Part shown: positions 11,785-24,602 of the stretch, piece by piece
How the letters are laid out: every line of letters begins with the position of its first letter
Position numbering within the stretch: the stretch's first letter is position 1
Assembly (NCBI GenBank): GCA_000729835.1
Contig: JFHB01000011.1
Span: 1 to 64,000 of the forward strand
DNA from: Atkinsonella hypoxylon
Taxonomy: Eukaryota > Ascomycota > Sordariomycetes > Hypocreales > Clavicipitaceae
DNA length: 64,000 nucleotides
Direction: 5' to 3'
Made by a program: the position numbers and the translations under genes
The notes under the pieces: generated by a model
What the model was told of the DNA's origin: nothing
Database searches by the model: none
The model's input: the letters and a program-made list of their open reading frames with translations, nothing else

Positions 11785-12970
11785 TCACATCATTCTGAAC
11801 ACGAGTCTTGGCAGGAGCAGCGCAAACATCATGGCCAAGTATGCCCGCCTCCATGTCACTGGCATAGCATTGTGAGAACCTTGATTATCCTTCTCTTTTG
11901 TTGACCCTCCATTGCTGGTGCTACCATCAGGATGACCGCCGTGGCCACTGTTATCCGACGACTGATGGGGTATGACACATAAAGATTCGACCTTGTTCGC
12001 GCTGTCACAAGTCTCGATCCACTCTTCATCTTCCTTGCCAGTAGAAGAGTTGAAATAAGCTTTCACAGACTTCACCAGCATGACGGCGTCCGAGGACGGC
12101 GGTCCACCTGACCATAATGGATTGCCGTTGCTCCAGTGCTGCAGAATAAGGTGACCGCCACTAGATGGAACGCTATCACCGTCTATTTCTGCGAGAAACT
12201 GGCCATCAGCATAAAAAATAACACGACTGGGCAAGTAATCAAAGCGGTACTCGTGGAAGCTGCTTGTGGGATCGAACGGCAAGTCGATCTTTCGTAGTGT
12301 GTTGCTTTTGCTGGCGTCGTATCCAGCTTCCATAGACAATCTCGAATGGACCACCAAGTTGACCGGGAACATCTGGGTGGCTAGATTAAACTCCTTGGAA
12401 AGGAACTCCATGTCGATTTCTTGAGTATCGTTTCGGTACTGCACCAACTTCGCCATCAGTATTCATGTAGAGTCCTGATCGCCTCTAGGACTGACGTACC
12501 CAGAAAAAGGCTGCACAAGTGCCGCTTACTCGGGAGAGCTTCATCAACGCCCGGTAAGAGCCCCAAAACATGTCCATTCGGCTTGTATCAACCTCGGCAC
12601 CAGTTATCGCGCCAATTTCTGTGAGACGACTTCCAACTTGGAGAGCCATGGCTCCCTGACCACTCAACTGCTGCTTCGAATCTCCTTCCCCAGGAGTACC
12701 TGCCTCTGAAAACGGAAATATATTCTCAACCAAGAATGCCTTTCCGAACTTTCCCCTGCCAGCCTCAGCAGAAACATTGAATTGCTGTTTGACCCAGTCT
12801 CTGTCATGACTTGTATTTTCCAGAGATGTAAAATCGGTAACGAGTGCATTCGTGTACGTGACGTGGTTGCTTTTGTCGTCGTGGTTGGTAACAGCATAGC
12901 CGCAAGTGCACGTCTCGGGAGCGCCATGAGACAAAAGCGATACAAAGATCAACGCCCTCATCCAACGCAT
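11785..12970 (-). CDS. Secreted GH16-family glucanase/transglycosylase-like protein
   Basis: Two exons (12970-12500 and 12438-11785) encode 374 residues. The start MRWMRALIFVSLLSHGAPETC looks like a signal peptide. The concanavalin A-like domain follows, with the GH16 catalytic signature QEIDMEF. E164 is the expected nucleophile, D166 the assisting residue and E168 the acid/base. The signature starts seven residues after the intron, and splicing joins FFW to YRNDTQEIDMEF. Further support comes from FHEYRFDYLPSRVIFYADGQ and HLILQHWSNGNPLWSGGPP. A Ser/Gly/Thr-rich linker and a hydrophobic C-terminus (AYLAMMFALLLPRLVF) suggest GPI anchoring at the plasma membrane or wall. The natural substrate is likely a wall beta-glucan, but the subfamily is not determined. 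Confidence 0.88.
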
Positions 12971-13519
12971 AGCGAATCAGGCCAGGGAGTGTCAGTTGCG
13001 GTTGTCTTTGGAAGCTTTAAAAGAAGATGACGTTAAACCGTTGCAGGCTTACTCCCTAGGTAAACAAGTGGTACAACTTGTATCATTGTCAAATCCAGAC
13101 CAAACTGCACCTGGTAAAGAGATCGAAATGCACATAAGATTGAGAGTCGTAAGCGGTACAAACGAGTGTATAGTTCCTGTCTTGGCAAATTCCTCTGAAA
13201 CCAGCTGAAGCCATTTCTGCCTTCCTCAGCTTACGTTCAAGCGAATCACGGGTAAGTGCAGTCGAGTCAAGTCCATTCCCTCTCTCCAAGCGAGGTACTT
13301 GTCAGACGAAATACCCAGCAGCTACGCAAATGTCCAGTCTCGGATGTGCTGTTCATTCGATAGCGAGGAAGCACATAATTTATTCACGACATCGGATCGC
13401 AATACATAGTTGTGCGTTGACAGAGAAGCGATTATTGATTGAATGTTATACGAAGTAACTATACACTAAGCGAGCGGGCCAGCCTTCTCCCATGACGGTG
13501 CACGCACACACACAATCGT

Positions 13520-13629
13520 GCTCGCAGGCCAACCAACTACAGAACAAGACGCACGCTACAGGCAGGGAAGGCTCATATTCGCACTGCCTGTAGCGTGCGT
13601 CTTGTTCTGTAGTTGGTTGGCCTGCGAGC
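13520..13629. repeat. Perfect 46-bp inverted repeat with 18-nt loop
   Basis: Arms 13520-13565 and 13584-13629 are exact reverse complements, separated by an 18-base spacer. The repeat ends abruptly on both sides (mismatch at 13519/13630 and at the loop edge 13566/13583). It lies about 550 bases upstream of the GH16 start codon. It could extrude as a cruciform or form an RNA hairpin if transcribed. A fold-back sequencing or assembly artefact is the main alternative. Confidence 0.95.
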
Positions 13630-13639
13630 TGAAAGGAAC

Positions 13640-14100
13640 CACGAGATGGAATGCGTCCAAGGAGATAAAACTTAATGCAACAGCAACCAAAAGAAAAAGA
13701 TATGAAGGAAGACAGAAAAGAAAGAAACAACAATCTGTGTATCGGACAAGGTATCTAAGAATCAAGCAGAAACTACAAGTCGATAAATCAGGTAACCAAC
13801 GAATATAATAGAGACATGAGCAAAGACGCACTATGTAGATGAGAGAATAAAAGAATTCGAGAAGATAAGGAAATCAACAAAGGAAAATAGACAAAGACAT
13901 TGCTCGCGACACAAAATAGAGCTAACAGCTTAGTTGAGAAATGACGGAATGAAACGCATTCTTAATCAGCCATAGAAGAGAGAAGAAACACACAAGCCTG
14001 GGCTATTGAAAAAATAAAAATAAGGAAAAGGAAAAGGAAAAGAAAAGAAAAGAAAGAACAGAAGAGAAGAAAACAAACATAAGAATTAAAATAGCCATTG
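13640..14100 (+). other. Polypurine tract (pyrimidine-rich on GH16 coding strand)
   Basis: The plus strand is strongly A/G-rich, densest at about 14005-14080 with repeated AAAGG and AAAAG units. On the GH16 coding strand this is a CT-rich block, which is common in fungal promoters and leaders, although here it begins more than 600 bases upstream. Confidence 0.6.
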
Positions 14101-14636
14101 GCTGTCACAGCTGATTAAAGAAAACGCAGGCCGGTAAAGAAAGAACAGCAATGTCATCATGGACCAGCCAATCGACCTGCCATCTGCAGTCATCAGCTTG
14201 CGTTGCCGCTGTGGAGGTCCATCTCTTCTGTCAAGGCCGAAAAGTGATGCACCTAATTATATCCCATCCATGTCCCGTAATGTGCTTTCATCTTCTCCCT
14301 AAGAACCGCACCCTGTGAACTCTGTTCCTGAAGAAAAATTAAGGGCACACCTCCATAATAGCCGGAGCGGCTCTACGGCTACCTGCTCTGTCCCAAGCGC
14401 CGTAGGCAATACATCGAACAGTGGCAAAGCATCAACAAGAGGAAATGCTACAGTAAAGCAAGAAAACACGGAACTCCTGGCCAGATAGTCACACCACAAA
14501 GGCCAATATCCCAAGCAAAATGAAACAGGGCCATATTAACCAGATAACTCAATCAAAGACGACCATAGAGCCAGTAGGAAAAGAGTTTTCGACGGAGCGC
14601 GAGAAGAAATTCGTTCAATCGTGACGAAGAAAAGAT

Positions 14637-17340
14637 TCAGTACACGCTATCCTCATCAGCTCCCTGCGAAGTCATGGAGGGAGTAGATACGTTGGAGGAA
14701 GCCTCGAGGTCGTCCACGTAGCCGACAAGAGCTTGCGAGTGCAGCTTGAAGGACTCACCCATAAGGCGGGTGATCCTGAAAGGTTGCAAATTAGTATACG
14801 TCGTGGAAGTGTATGTGGTTAATCAGAGAAAAGAAATAGAACTTACCCCCAAACTACAACCTCGTCAAGTATGGAGCCCCACAATCGAGCGACGATAGAA
14901 CTCATCTGAGACATGTAACTTTCGTCCAGGTCTTTTGCAAAAAGCTGCCGAACTTTGTTATACATAGCAAGCTCTTCCTGTGTAGCGGGTTCCTCGTCAT
15001 GTTCCAGGCGATAGAGCCACAAAGACAGAGTGATCATCAAGTCCATGCCACAGAGAGGGTGTTCAACGCTCCAATTAGTCGGGGAGGTACGCGCGACCCA
15101 TCGAACACCCTGAACGACAGCAGTTTCAATGCAATTGTAGCATTCTTGTATAACTTTGATCATCTCGCTGGACCGCTTTACACGATCACGGGCATGAGAC
15201 ATAGCCGCAGCAACCTCATATGAATCATGGTAGCGCATGGCTTCTTGAACGCTCTTCAAATCGACCTCTAAACGTGCGCGGGCATTGCGGTACAAGGCCT
15301 TGGCGTTGAACAGAAGAGGATGGCCTTTATGGGGAGCACTCAGTGGAACCGCGAACGATTCAGGTTCACATTGGTCTAGAGACTTGTCCCAAGTTTCAAG
15401 AGCAAGGCGCAATTTGTACTCGGTAACAACATCTTGGAGGGCTTCAGGACTTCGCTTGTGGTACCACACCTCAAGGAATAGAGCATTGATCATGACCCGA
15501 GCGGCGAAGGCGCTATAACGCAGATTTTCGCCTTGGAAAAGGTTATCATGTGCTTCCATGAACGTGACAGCTGGCGATCTGCTCAGATATTCGGCCCACG
15601 AAGAGTCGTCTGTGACTTGGAGATTCCACAAGGCCTCAGTTGAGGGAAGCTGGACGTCTTCAAATTCGTTGAAACTGATTGCCGGCGTGTGGTTGTAAGT
15701 TAAAGTCAAAAGACCAAAGAAAATGTAGACTGCATAGTAGGTACGGCGACAGCCTTCATCCTCGACCCATTCCGATCGGCTAGGTGTAGCAGTGCCTCGA
15801 GCTTCTTGTCGCAGCTTAAGTTCATACCTATTACCAGCAACCATATTTGCCAAAAGGCTCTTGATAGAGCAGGCCCACTCCAAGCCCTTGGGATCTCCAC
15901 TCCAGCTTGCGAAGATCATGTTGAGAAGAGAGCTTTGCATAGTCCAAAGAGGGCATTTGCGAGAACTGAAGTTTTCTTTGTTCTGCAAGAATTGGTTGAC
16001 GAGTACCTTAGAGCCAATATGCAGCATGTACGCTTGGTCCTGGTCGAAGGCATAGAGAGCGCCTATACTCAGCGCGGCAAGCAGCAGCGGCGGCGACGCT
16101 TGCGAAGGGTTAAAGGATGCAGGGTGAAGGAATGGCAGATGGTGATGGAACAAGCCGAAATAGGTGGACAAGTATCGATTCAGAGACCCTAGACCAGGCA
16201 AACGGAATCCTTCAGGAATGGCGTGTTCACGATCATAACTGCGAATATTGTCGAGTATGGCGTTGCGCTCTTCATCTCCCATAACTTGAGGTGTTTGAAA
16301 GCCAGTATAGCCTGGGTCGACCAGAGAGGGGCTTGGGGGGGTCAATGTGCCAACGCCGGAATCCGGAAGAGCCTGAATTATGGGTTGCAAAGCAGGCACA
16401 GCGGGAGTACCATTTTGCCCTGCAATCGGCGGCAGCTGGCTGACACGGGGTTGGATCGTTGTTCCCGAAGCGAACGATTGCTGTGATTCGAACGACTCAG
16501 AAGCACTCGAAGTCATGGAGTGAGATTTGGCTTCATGAGCAGAAGGGGACACGAAACCATCCCACTGCATCTGAGGCAAGGCAATAGCTCCAGAGGGATA
16601 TGTGACAGTTGTCTCCATGAGGGTCGATCTACGAGGCGAGTATGCCATTGAAGCGTTTTCTTCGTAAGTGCTTTCCTCTCGCATGGCAGCAGTGGCCTTA
16701 TGATGGAGATCGGCAACAAGCATTGCAGCAGCTTCCACATCGAAAAGACCATCATTTCCAGCTTCCATTTGCTCTAGAGTCGACGTATCAAGGGCCAGGG
16801 CGGCCTTGGATGGAGTTGCCACAGCACGGGTCTTGGGGCCACCCGCACGGCGTTTGCTATCACTGTGTAAAGGCACGCCGCCATCCTTGGCGTGCACAGT
16901 TCGATCATGTCTGAGAAGCAAGTCACGTCGGACGAAAGTACTCCTACATTTCATGCATTTGAAAGGGCGTTCCTTGGTATCTGTATATGGTTAGCAGGTT
17001 GTGATTCAACATTACGAAAGGGCCGTGGCCAAGTGGAAGAAGAAAAACACATTCGCAGGATAGCATGAGAGTCAGGGCAGGTGACGTGGAGGGAAATTTA
17101 GAACGATGTTCCCAAAAAGAAATTCTTTTGGATGCAAAGCCGTTGACTCCAAAACTCAGGATTAATGAAAGATAGTAAGTACGTACGTGAACGCTCGTGT
17201 CTACTTCGATGTTCGCTCCTACTGAAGGCTCTGTTGCAGAACTGACATTTGTACTTGCGTTCTGGTGCGAGTGATGCCTTTCTCGATGAAGGAGTGGAAG
17301 CCGCTGGGGGCGGAAGGACTGCGACGCTGGCGCCAGGCAT
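14637..17340 (-). CDS. C2H2 zinc-finger / fungal_trans transcription factor
   Basis: Three exons (17340-17187, 16980-14847, 14775-14637) encode 808 residues. Two C2H2 fingers lie at the N-terminus: C32-x2-C35-x12-H48-x3-H52 and C60-x2-C63-x12-H76-x4-H81. The first intron interrupts the inter-finger linker. Splicing restores HERSH-TKERPFKC, a near-canonical linker, which fixes the junction. A long Ser/Pro/Gln-rich segment follows, then the fungal-specific middle-homology region (FGLFHHHLPFLHPASF, LLLAALSIGALYAF, RRTYYAVYIFFGLLTL). The last exon adds the C-terminus ending in TSQGADEDSVY. The architecture resembles ADR1/AmdX-like regulators, but I cannot name an orthologue. It should act as a nuclear DNA-binding regulator. 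The upstream region is unusually long and G-rich. Confidence 0.9.
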
Positions 17341-20157
17341 TCTATTGACTGAACAAGTGTGTTCTCAACGGACAACTAAGGACGAGGATATTTGGCAATG
17401 TGAATCTCTCGATTCAGGAATCGTGTCAAAATGCTAGTATCTGACAGCACGATACTTGAATATCGACTAGACTGAGAGAGAATCTCTCAATTGCGCTCAC
17501 ACCTCCTTACTCCTCGCACGCACGCGCTCCCGTGGGAATTAAAGTGTGAGGGCGGTAGTTTCGATCGCGAAGTTGGTCATTGGATATGTCTGTATTCTGG
17601 TCATAGAAAGTCTGTAAAGGGGTCTATAGGGAAGGAAGTCAGGCTATCCGATGCCTCAATGATCGACTCCAAAGAAATGGATGCCGATGATAGATGGTTG
17701 TGCAGTGACGATGAAGCAACGAGCAAATGCTAGTGGAAATAGAATGGATGAGGAGGGTGCAGAGACGAGAGGAGAAGTCCTAGTAGTTCTATTAGTTGAA
17801 AAGACAGAGGGGAGGAGAGGGGGGAGGAAGACTCGGGGGGGGCACAGCTGTAAGATTCTGGGTGTCGAATTAAAGGGAAAGGGGGGCGCGCAAAGAGGGA
17901 AGAGGGAGGGAGGAAGGAAAGGAGGGGGCCCCGATGGAGGGGCTAGGCTGCTGATGGGTCACGGAAGCCCAGACAGAGTCTAGGAAGATGCTGGCATGGC
18001 AGACTGTGACACTTCAGAGAGCAGCCAGTAACAGACCAGGCACCAAAGTTGATCGAGGACGTACCTGATGGAGCGTGTTGTCTGGTCGTTGTGGCCTGCG
18101 CAGCGTGGCTCGTGCCAACACAGCGACGGACAATGCAGAGACGCGTGAGTGGAGCACCGCAGACACGCAGACAAGGACCGACGAGGGTGTGTCCACGACG
18201 ACAGGGGTGTGCGCATTAGTCCAAAACGACTGTTTGGAGTTGGCGAGCTTGTGGTGGTAATACGAAGTACCTCGCAGGTGTTGTCCGGCTCCTTAGACAT
18301 TGAGAACTAAAGCATCAGGCGGGGCCGTGCAATAGTGGGAGGTTGTGGCCAAAGCAGCGGGGCTTCCCCCCTCTTTCCAGGTGCTGCACAGTAGGGGCCA
18401 AGTGCCATTCTCGCCAGCTATCAGCTAAGCCCCTCCAGGCGGCTTGTCTTGGTGGGGGGAGCGCGCTGGGTGAGCTTTTGCCTTGGCCCCCAATCCCAAC
18501 CTCTTCTGTCTCTGTCCCGTAGCGAGCGCGAGACATGCCAAAATGCTAATTACCAGTTGCTCGCACTCGGATGGATACCTAGGTACCTGATATAATATGT
18601 GCCCGTGCGGGTATAGAGCAATTACTGTATGCACCACCAATATGCCATTCAAAGAAAACACCTACAACTATAGGCAATCCTAGCTGGACGCATGGGGCAG
18701 GAGTAAGCAGCCGGGAGAACGGTCTGGTCCTTAACTTGTAGGCGTCCTGCATGAAAGGAGAAACAGTGCTCGCGGTGGTCATGCCCATCATGACAGGCTC
18801 CGGTGCTCGGCATCCTGAAGCTGACCATTTTTTCGAAAGGTGGACCACATACCGTCTTCACGAAGCGAGCCTAGACTGGCGAATCGCATATTATGTATTC
18901 CGCCATTCCATGCCAAGGTGCTTCCAACACATCGCTTTGGATTTAGCTTTGAGGCTTTGTGCTGTCCATAAAAACCCTCATCAGTGAATTGTGTGCGCTA
19001 CGGAATAGTAGAGTCGGAATTCAAGCGTCTAATGTCCTTGACTGCCCGGTGCCCCTAGTTTTGGTTGGTATTAGCACTACCTGTTTCATCACCGGCTCTG
19101 CGTTCTCAGTTGTCGGCCAAAAACCCACCGGTATGAGAATCTGGTTGATTCAATCGCGGAATTCTTCAGTCTGCAAAATTCCGGTTCTGAAGCAGCGAGG
19201 GCGCCGTTGAAGGGAAGAGTTAAGGAAATCAGCCCAGGCATTCATTCGGGTGGGTGATACCAAGCACGGTATCATGGAAGCGTCGGAAGCAGGCGGGGTT
19301 TTGCATCTGAAATGCTAGCCGTTCACAGGTAGATAGGGACCTATGTACAGTGCATGTCTTGGGTACCTGCGGTATTTGCCTTAGGCACCTAGGCATCCAA
19401 GCTCAGCCTCCTCTAGTTGTTGACTAAAGCCACTATCCTACGTAGACAGATAAGAAGACAGCTCGGGAAATGACGCTTTTACAACCAACTCGCCACATCT
19501 GTATGTCCGACAAAATTCTTTTCTGCATATCTGCTGGTCTTCGAACAGGGACCATATGTTAGATGGGTTACCAAATCTATAGATTCAACGTGGGGCATGC
19601 GCGTGATTTTTGTACCAGACTGACTATACTGAGCCCCCACTATTATCACTTGTGGTTCGTCTCAATCCGAGGGAGCAGGCATTAACCCCGTTGGCAGAGA
19701 TCAAACCTGCAGCCTTCTCTGCGCAAAACTTCTTTTCTGCATAAAACAATGCAGTTTCCATGTTACGACGCCAAAGTCCTTCTTTCTTGTTTCTATGGTC
19801 TGCTTACTCGTTTGATACATTGTCGAGTTTTCATCACTGGCCTATCCTCGGCCGGATGAAGTTAGCTAGGGTGAATACAATTATGTACAAATCAGCTGTC
19901 GTCAGGTGACATTCCCAAAGCCCCATCGACATTAGCTAAACCCCACGTTAACACCGAGTACCGAGAGGGCGCGGCTGACGTAGCTTCAGATTAAGTGCTC
20001 AAACCCAATCTACTACCATCACGTAAACCGCATCGAGCATATCCGGCGCATTCATCTCCAGTGGCTTGCAATAGGTATAATACATCTTGACTTTCACTCC
20101 TGTCCTATTCTGTCTCGTTTCGAACGCTAGCGACAGTTAGGCGGGCGAGACAGCGTC
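17341..20157. other. Long upstream region of C2H2 gene, no supported gene
   Basis: About 2.8 kb contains a G-rich tract at roughly 17800-17945 and scattered GGTACC/CCTAGG words. The largest ORFs lack family features. The part nearest 17340 is probably a long promoter and 5' UTR of the C2H2 regulator; the part nearest 20157 serves the Yippee gene. Confidence 0.5.
17800..17945 (+). other. G-rich tract with many GGG runs
   Basis: This stretch contains repeated GGG to GGGGGGGG runs separated by short A/C-containing spacers on the plus strand. It is about 460-600 bases upstream of the C2H2 start. Four-run combinations with short loops fit the G-quadruplex consensus. On the transcribed (minus) gene the G-rich strand would be the template. 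Confidence 0.55.
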
Positions 20158-20713
20158 ATGGGGCTCTCATACAACACCTATCTCAACAGCAGCAAGATCT
20201 ATGGCTGCAAGTCCTGCAAGGCTCACTTGGCAAACCACGAGGACATCATTAGCAGGGTATGTAGTGGTGTAATTTTCGAACATCTTTTTCCAAATTCCCA
20301 TCACCTAAGAACTGTGCTTTTCCTTCGACCACTCATGGACTTTGGACAAGCCCTTTTCACAACACTCCAATATCTGGTTCCATGGTCGATCATTAACCAC
20401 CTCGTTGCTCGAGTCCATGTCTTTACTCGTCCATTTTTCAAATTGCATTAACGACATAGCTAACATACTCTCGTTGCAGAACTTTCGCGGCCAACATGGG
20501 AAGGCTTACTTATTCCACAGTGTTGTCAATGTCGACGCTGGTGATCCCAGTGAAAGGAATATGACGACCGGAAGGCACATCGTTCGCGACATTGCTTGCC
20601 GTCAATGCAAGGAGACAGTAGGCTGGAAGTATGACAAGGCTTTTGAGAACTCTGAAAAATACAAAGAGGGGAAATTCATTCTGGAAGCTGAACTTCTCTG
20701 CAATGTCACATGA
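20158..20713 (+). CDS. Yippee-family zinc-binding protein (Moh1-like)
   Basis: Two exons (20158-20256 and 20480-20713) encode 110 residues. Splicing joins HEDIISR to NFRGQHGKAYLF in phase. The Yippee fold is indicated by two CxxC pairs (GCKSCKAHL and ACRQCKETVGWKYDKA) and the conserved GKAYLFHSVVNV, RHIVRDI and YKEGKFILEAEL blocks. The length is close to the usual 100-120 residues. Yippee proteins, including yeast Moh1, bind zinc and are nuclear or cytoplasmic; their biochemical role is poorly defined, and yeast Moh1 is linked to stationary-phase survival and the GID complex neighbourhood. The intron is 223 bases, long for this window. A 93-codon ORF begins three bases after the stop but shows no homology and is taken as 3' UTR. 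Confidence 0.93.
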
Positions 20714-21411
20714 AGGATGATTGTTATTGATCGAACAACAGATTCAGAGCTAGATTATTTCCACGAGCGCCAGTATCAAGACATTACCTACACAGTCACA
20801 TCCGGTACTGTAATCCGTCATTTCCGCTGTCTCGAATTGTGGAAACGCGACGCTCGATTGGGATATTGTGATTTCTTCCAAGGACTTCGCATGGCGTTAC
20901 TTTGGTACCAGGGTCACGTGTGCAATGGAATTAGGTGGCTTTTTCGGATTCTGCGGTATAAGGAAAGCAACAAGCACAACCTTATCGGAATGAAATAGAC
21001 GCTCCTCATTTTTACCTTGAGCACCTCAGAGGAGAGACGGACTGATGCGGAAGTGCAGAACATAGATTATCTTTGTGTTAATTTTTGTGGTTTGAGATAA
21101 AGGCTGCCGGTGTGAAATCGTGCACGTGGTAAAATATGAAAGGTGCAGAGAGTACACGTAACGCGAGTGTTGGCGTGCCGGTCTTCATATCTCTTTGAGG
21201 ACCGTAACACCGTATCGATCCACTTCTTCTCTCTTGCTCTATGGAGCGACTTCGAATGACCTTTATTAGTGGCTAGGTATCTTATAAGCAGTATTTATCA
21301 AGGTCTTAAAGGCTGCTAGATAGCTTAATCAATAATGCCTTTATTCACTGAAATGTATCCCCCCTAAGCTACCTGCCTAGGTACCTAGTAGTAAAGGCAA
21401 GATATATAAAG

Positions 21412-21451
21412 TACCTACCTACCTACTAGGTACCTAGTAGGTAGGTAGGTA
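21412..21451. repeat. 40-bp perfect palindrome
   Basis: Twenty bases on either side of the central GGTACC axis are exact complements, with no spacer. The arms are built from TACC/GGTA tetranucleotide repeats, so slippage at a small palindromic core could have produced it. Confidence 0.95.
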
Positions 21452-24400
21452 GGTAGCTAGCTCTTTGTAAGTTAAAAGATTATAGGAACTTCTACTGTAG
21501 TATAAATTAGTGGGTGCATCTTGTATCTCAAATGTAGCCATTTTAATTGGTTAAAATAGTGGATTGGTGCGGAGGTGTACTCTTACGGACCTCAAGGAGA
21601 TAATTTAGGTACCTAGGGGTAGACGAGGTGCTTCTCTCACAGGTCTCGTAGCAGAGCACGTACGGAGTAATTAAGTCGTGAACGCCAGTGGACACTGTGG
21701 GTGTACTATGTACCTAGAAACTTGTGAGCCACATTGCCCCATTTACACAAGGTCAGGCACACATGCCATTCGAGTGTCAATGGCCACGGACTTCAACCTC
21801 AAGCGGTACCATGTCTCCTCCGCAGGCCCTTAAGGAAGTACATGTACAAAGCTTTAATAAATGCCTACTTGTCTAACCTTAGGTAGGCACTTGCGCCATT
21901 GCCTCCGCTATTTATTTGGAAATGCCAACACATGGATACAGAGGTAGTTAGCCCGTTGATCCTTTCTCATTATCCCTTTGGCAGTCCTAAGGCCTCAGAG
22001 ACGGGGATGTGGGCTAATTAGGACAAGTCTGAATTAGTAGTACTTCATTTTGTATAGAAACGTCACTATATTAGAAGTCCCTGCAGTTGTTTCAAGTGCG
22101 CTGAACGGTACGTCCAATATGTGCAGCCACAGCCGTAAGTTGATGTAACTGCAATGTACTGCAAAGTAGGCATGTATTCCCGCTAATATGATCATCTCAT
22201 AGGCACAGCAAGCACTGCCAATGGTAATAAGTGATGATGATGCCTGCCGGTACGCAATTCTAGTCTTATCGGCGCAAAGAGATTATCTGTGAGCGGAGGT
22301 TTTCGCGACGGACAAATTCAAGCCAACTGACCATTGACTAATCAACAGTCTCATACAAACGCTCACCATCACACTCCTAACAGTGATATTATGTACGGAA
22401 TAGAGGTCAATCGCAACATCCAGGGCCAATCTAGTGGGGAGTCTGTAGAGTCGGCATGCATGTACGGGGATCGTGGCGGGATGCATTTACTGGACCCACT
22501 AAGTCACGGCTTCCCAAGACCAACCCGCTAGGCTCCGGCTCCGCCCTGCAGGTAAGCAAAGCAAGCACATGGCTTTACCAGGTAGGTACCTAGCAGGCAC
22601 CATCGCACGCCAACCCGGCTCCTGATGACATCTCGTTGGGCGAAAGACTCTTGTATAACAGCACAGACACCAGACAGTAATAGAACTACACCTCATGCAA
22701 GGATTACGAACTAACATCAATGATACAATTGACGACAGGCTGGTAAGTGTCTCCAGGGATCCGGTTGGCACGCGATAGTACCTACATACCTAGCACCTAG
22801 GTACTTACCAGGTACAAATGGTGTAGCTCCATCACCAACGCGGACACCGACGGCCACGACGGCCAGCCCATCCACTTTTGGAGACAGTAATTTCTCCCGA
22901 GTCAGGAGGTGGCGGCACCTTTAGCCTCCAATGTCATGTGTCTACCCTCACTGCCTGTCCATTTGTACCTTTGGTGCACGAGATCAGTGTCCGGTCCTCT
23001 GCTATCCAGGCCCCAATACCGTCTCGTGGCTTTTTCGTATAGCTGGCTGGCTCCCTGCTCTCTACCCCTGGGAAATCAACATCTTCCCCCGAACCAATTT
23101 CACAACCGGCCGTGCATCCCATCGGCTGGTTGCATGAACAAGGCGCCTCCCGCACCCCGATCCGTGCCGCGCGCGAGTCAATGGCCAGTATATGTGAAGT
23201 AACGAGAATGGCCAGCTGCTCCTTGTTAATAAGGGAGAGAGAGTAAGGGGGTGGAGGAGAAACGCCATTGACGTGCGCTACGGCTTAGTTTTTTTTTTTT
23301 TGCTCAGAGACCTTCCATGTGAAACAGGCATTGGTCCGAGGCCGCGAGAGAAAAAAGGGAGGGCGAATGCGCGACTATTTTTTTTTTTTTTCATTTTTTT
23401 CATTACTTTCTTCGTTGCCTGGATCGGCGAGCGCTTTGCATTCCGAAGTTTTGACCGAGACATTGGATGAGATTGCATTGCATCCCGACGTCTCGGATGC
23501 GGGTGCAGATGCTCTGTGCCTTCCGGCTGATACTGCTGCACGGAGTATTCCGTCATACATCATACGTACGTAAGATTGGTCTTGGTTATTGTGCTGATAA
23601 GGGATATTGGCTAAGGATCCAACCCGAATTCAATGAAGGAAGCACCGGGGTTTTGCTCCCTAGTACAGGGTTTTTCCTCGGTGGATTAGGTACAAGAGGT
23701 ACTAGCCAACTAGAGTATTTTAATAATAATAAGGGATATTGGCAAGCGCTGCCCCCTTGTCCATTTTGTAATGTTACCGAGTTCATGTTCAGCATGAAAA
23801 CCGTGTGGAAAGACTCAAGTCCTTGCTGAGCACAGTTTTTTTTTCTCATTTCTGTACATAGATAATCAATACAACTCTAGCATGATATTATAATTGATAA
23901 CAGTAGCAGTATACAGTCGACTGCTCAATTGGGTGTTAATCTCTACAAAAAGCAACTGCTGGACGCGTGAACATCCTTTTGCCCTTCAGGCCAGATTTTG
24001 TGGCTGCGAACCCCTTCCCCCCCCCCCGGATATGCGCGCTGCCCGTTCGACAGCCAGCCTTGTTTTCTCAGCCCGTGGTGGCAGCCTCTCTGCATCTCTC
24101 TCTGCTGTCTGGTCCTTTTCTGTCAAGCTCCTTGTTTCTCTCTCAATCGCAACTGTCGGTCTGGTCCATAAGAATAGTTTTGATCCGATGGTCGATGGTA
24201 CCTATGCCATGACATGGGCAGTCCCACGACGCTATCGATCATGTTTGATATGCTCCGTAAGTTGCGGTCAATCTCAAAATGAGTAAAATATATAAAAAGC
24301 GGTCACAGCATGCTTGATGTACTTTTTGCCTTTCAATAAGTCCATGTCGGCATGGATGAAGAGATGCGGGAAAAGTTGTCCTGAAGAAGACAAGTGCTAG

Positions 24401-24602
24401 GGGTTTGAAATAGAGCAATTCAACACATGCTCGACGTTCTTCTTGCTTTTTTGCGAATGCTTAGATTAAGTTAATTGATTGGACGGATTGTGCTCGCTTG
24501 TTTCGCGAATTTGCGCGAGGTGTGTCAAGTCGCATTTTTCAGTTCATCTTGAATCGAGCTGTCAAAGCGGGCAATTGCATCTACCAGTGCGTGTGTGTGT
24601 TG

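Larger units (their letters stand above)
12971..14636. other. Intergenic region with hairpin and purine tract
   Basis: This is about 1.7 kb upstream of the GH16 gene and downstream of the C2H2 gene. It contains the 46-bp perfect inverted repeat (13520-13629) and a purine-rich plus strand from about 13640 to 14100. No gene is recognised. Confidence 0.5.

Noticed and set aside
20717..20998. 93-codon ORF starting just after the Yippee stop
   Set aside because: It has an ATG but no recognisable family or membrane/secretion pattern, and it lies where the 3' UTR is expected.
23467..23829. 120-codon ORF on the plus strand
   Set aside because: No domain-like features; it lies in the repeat-rich gene desert, and a 15-bp direct repeat inside it explains part of the apparent order.
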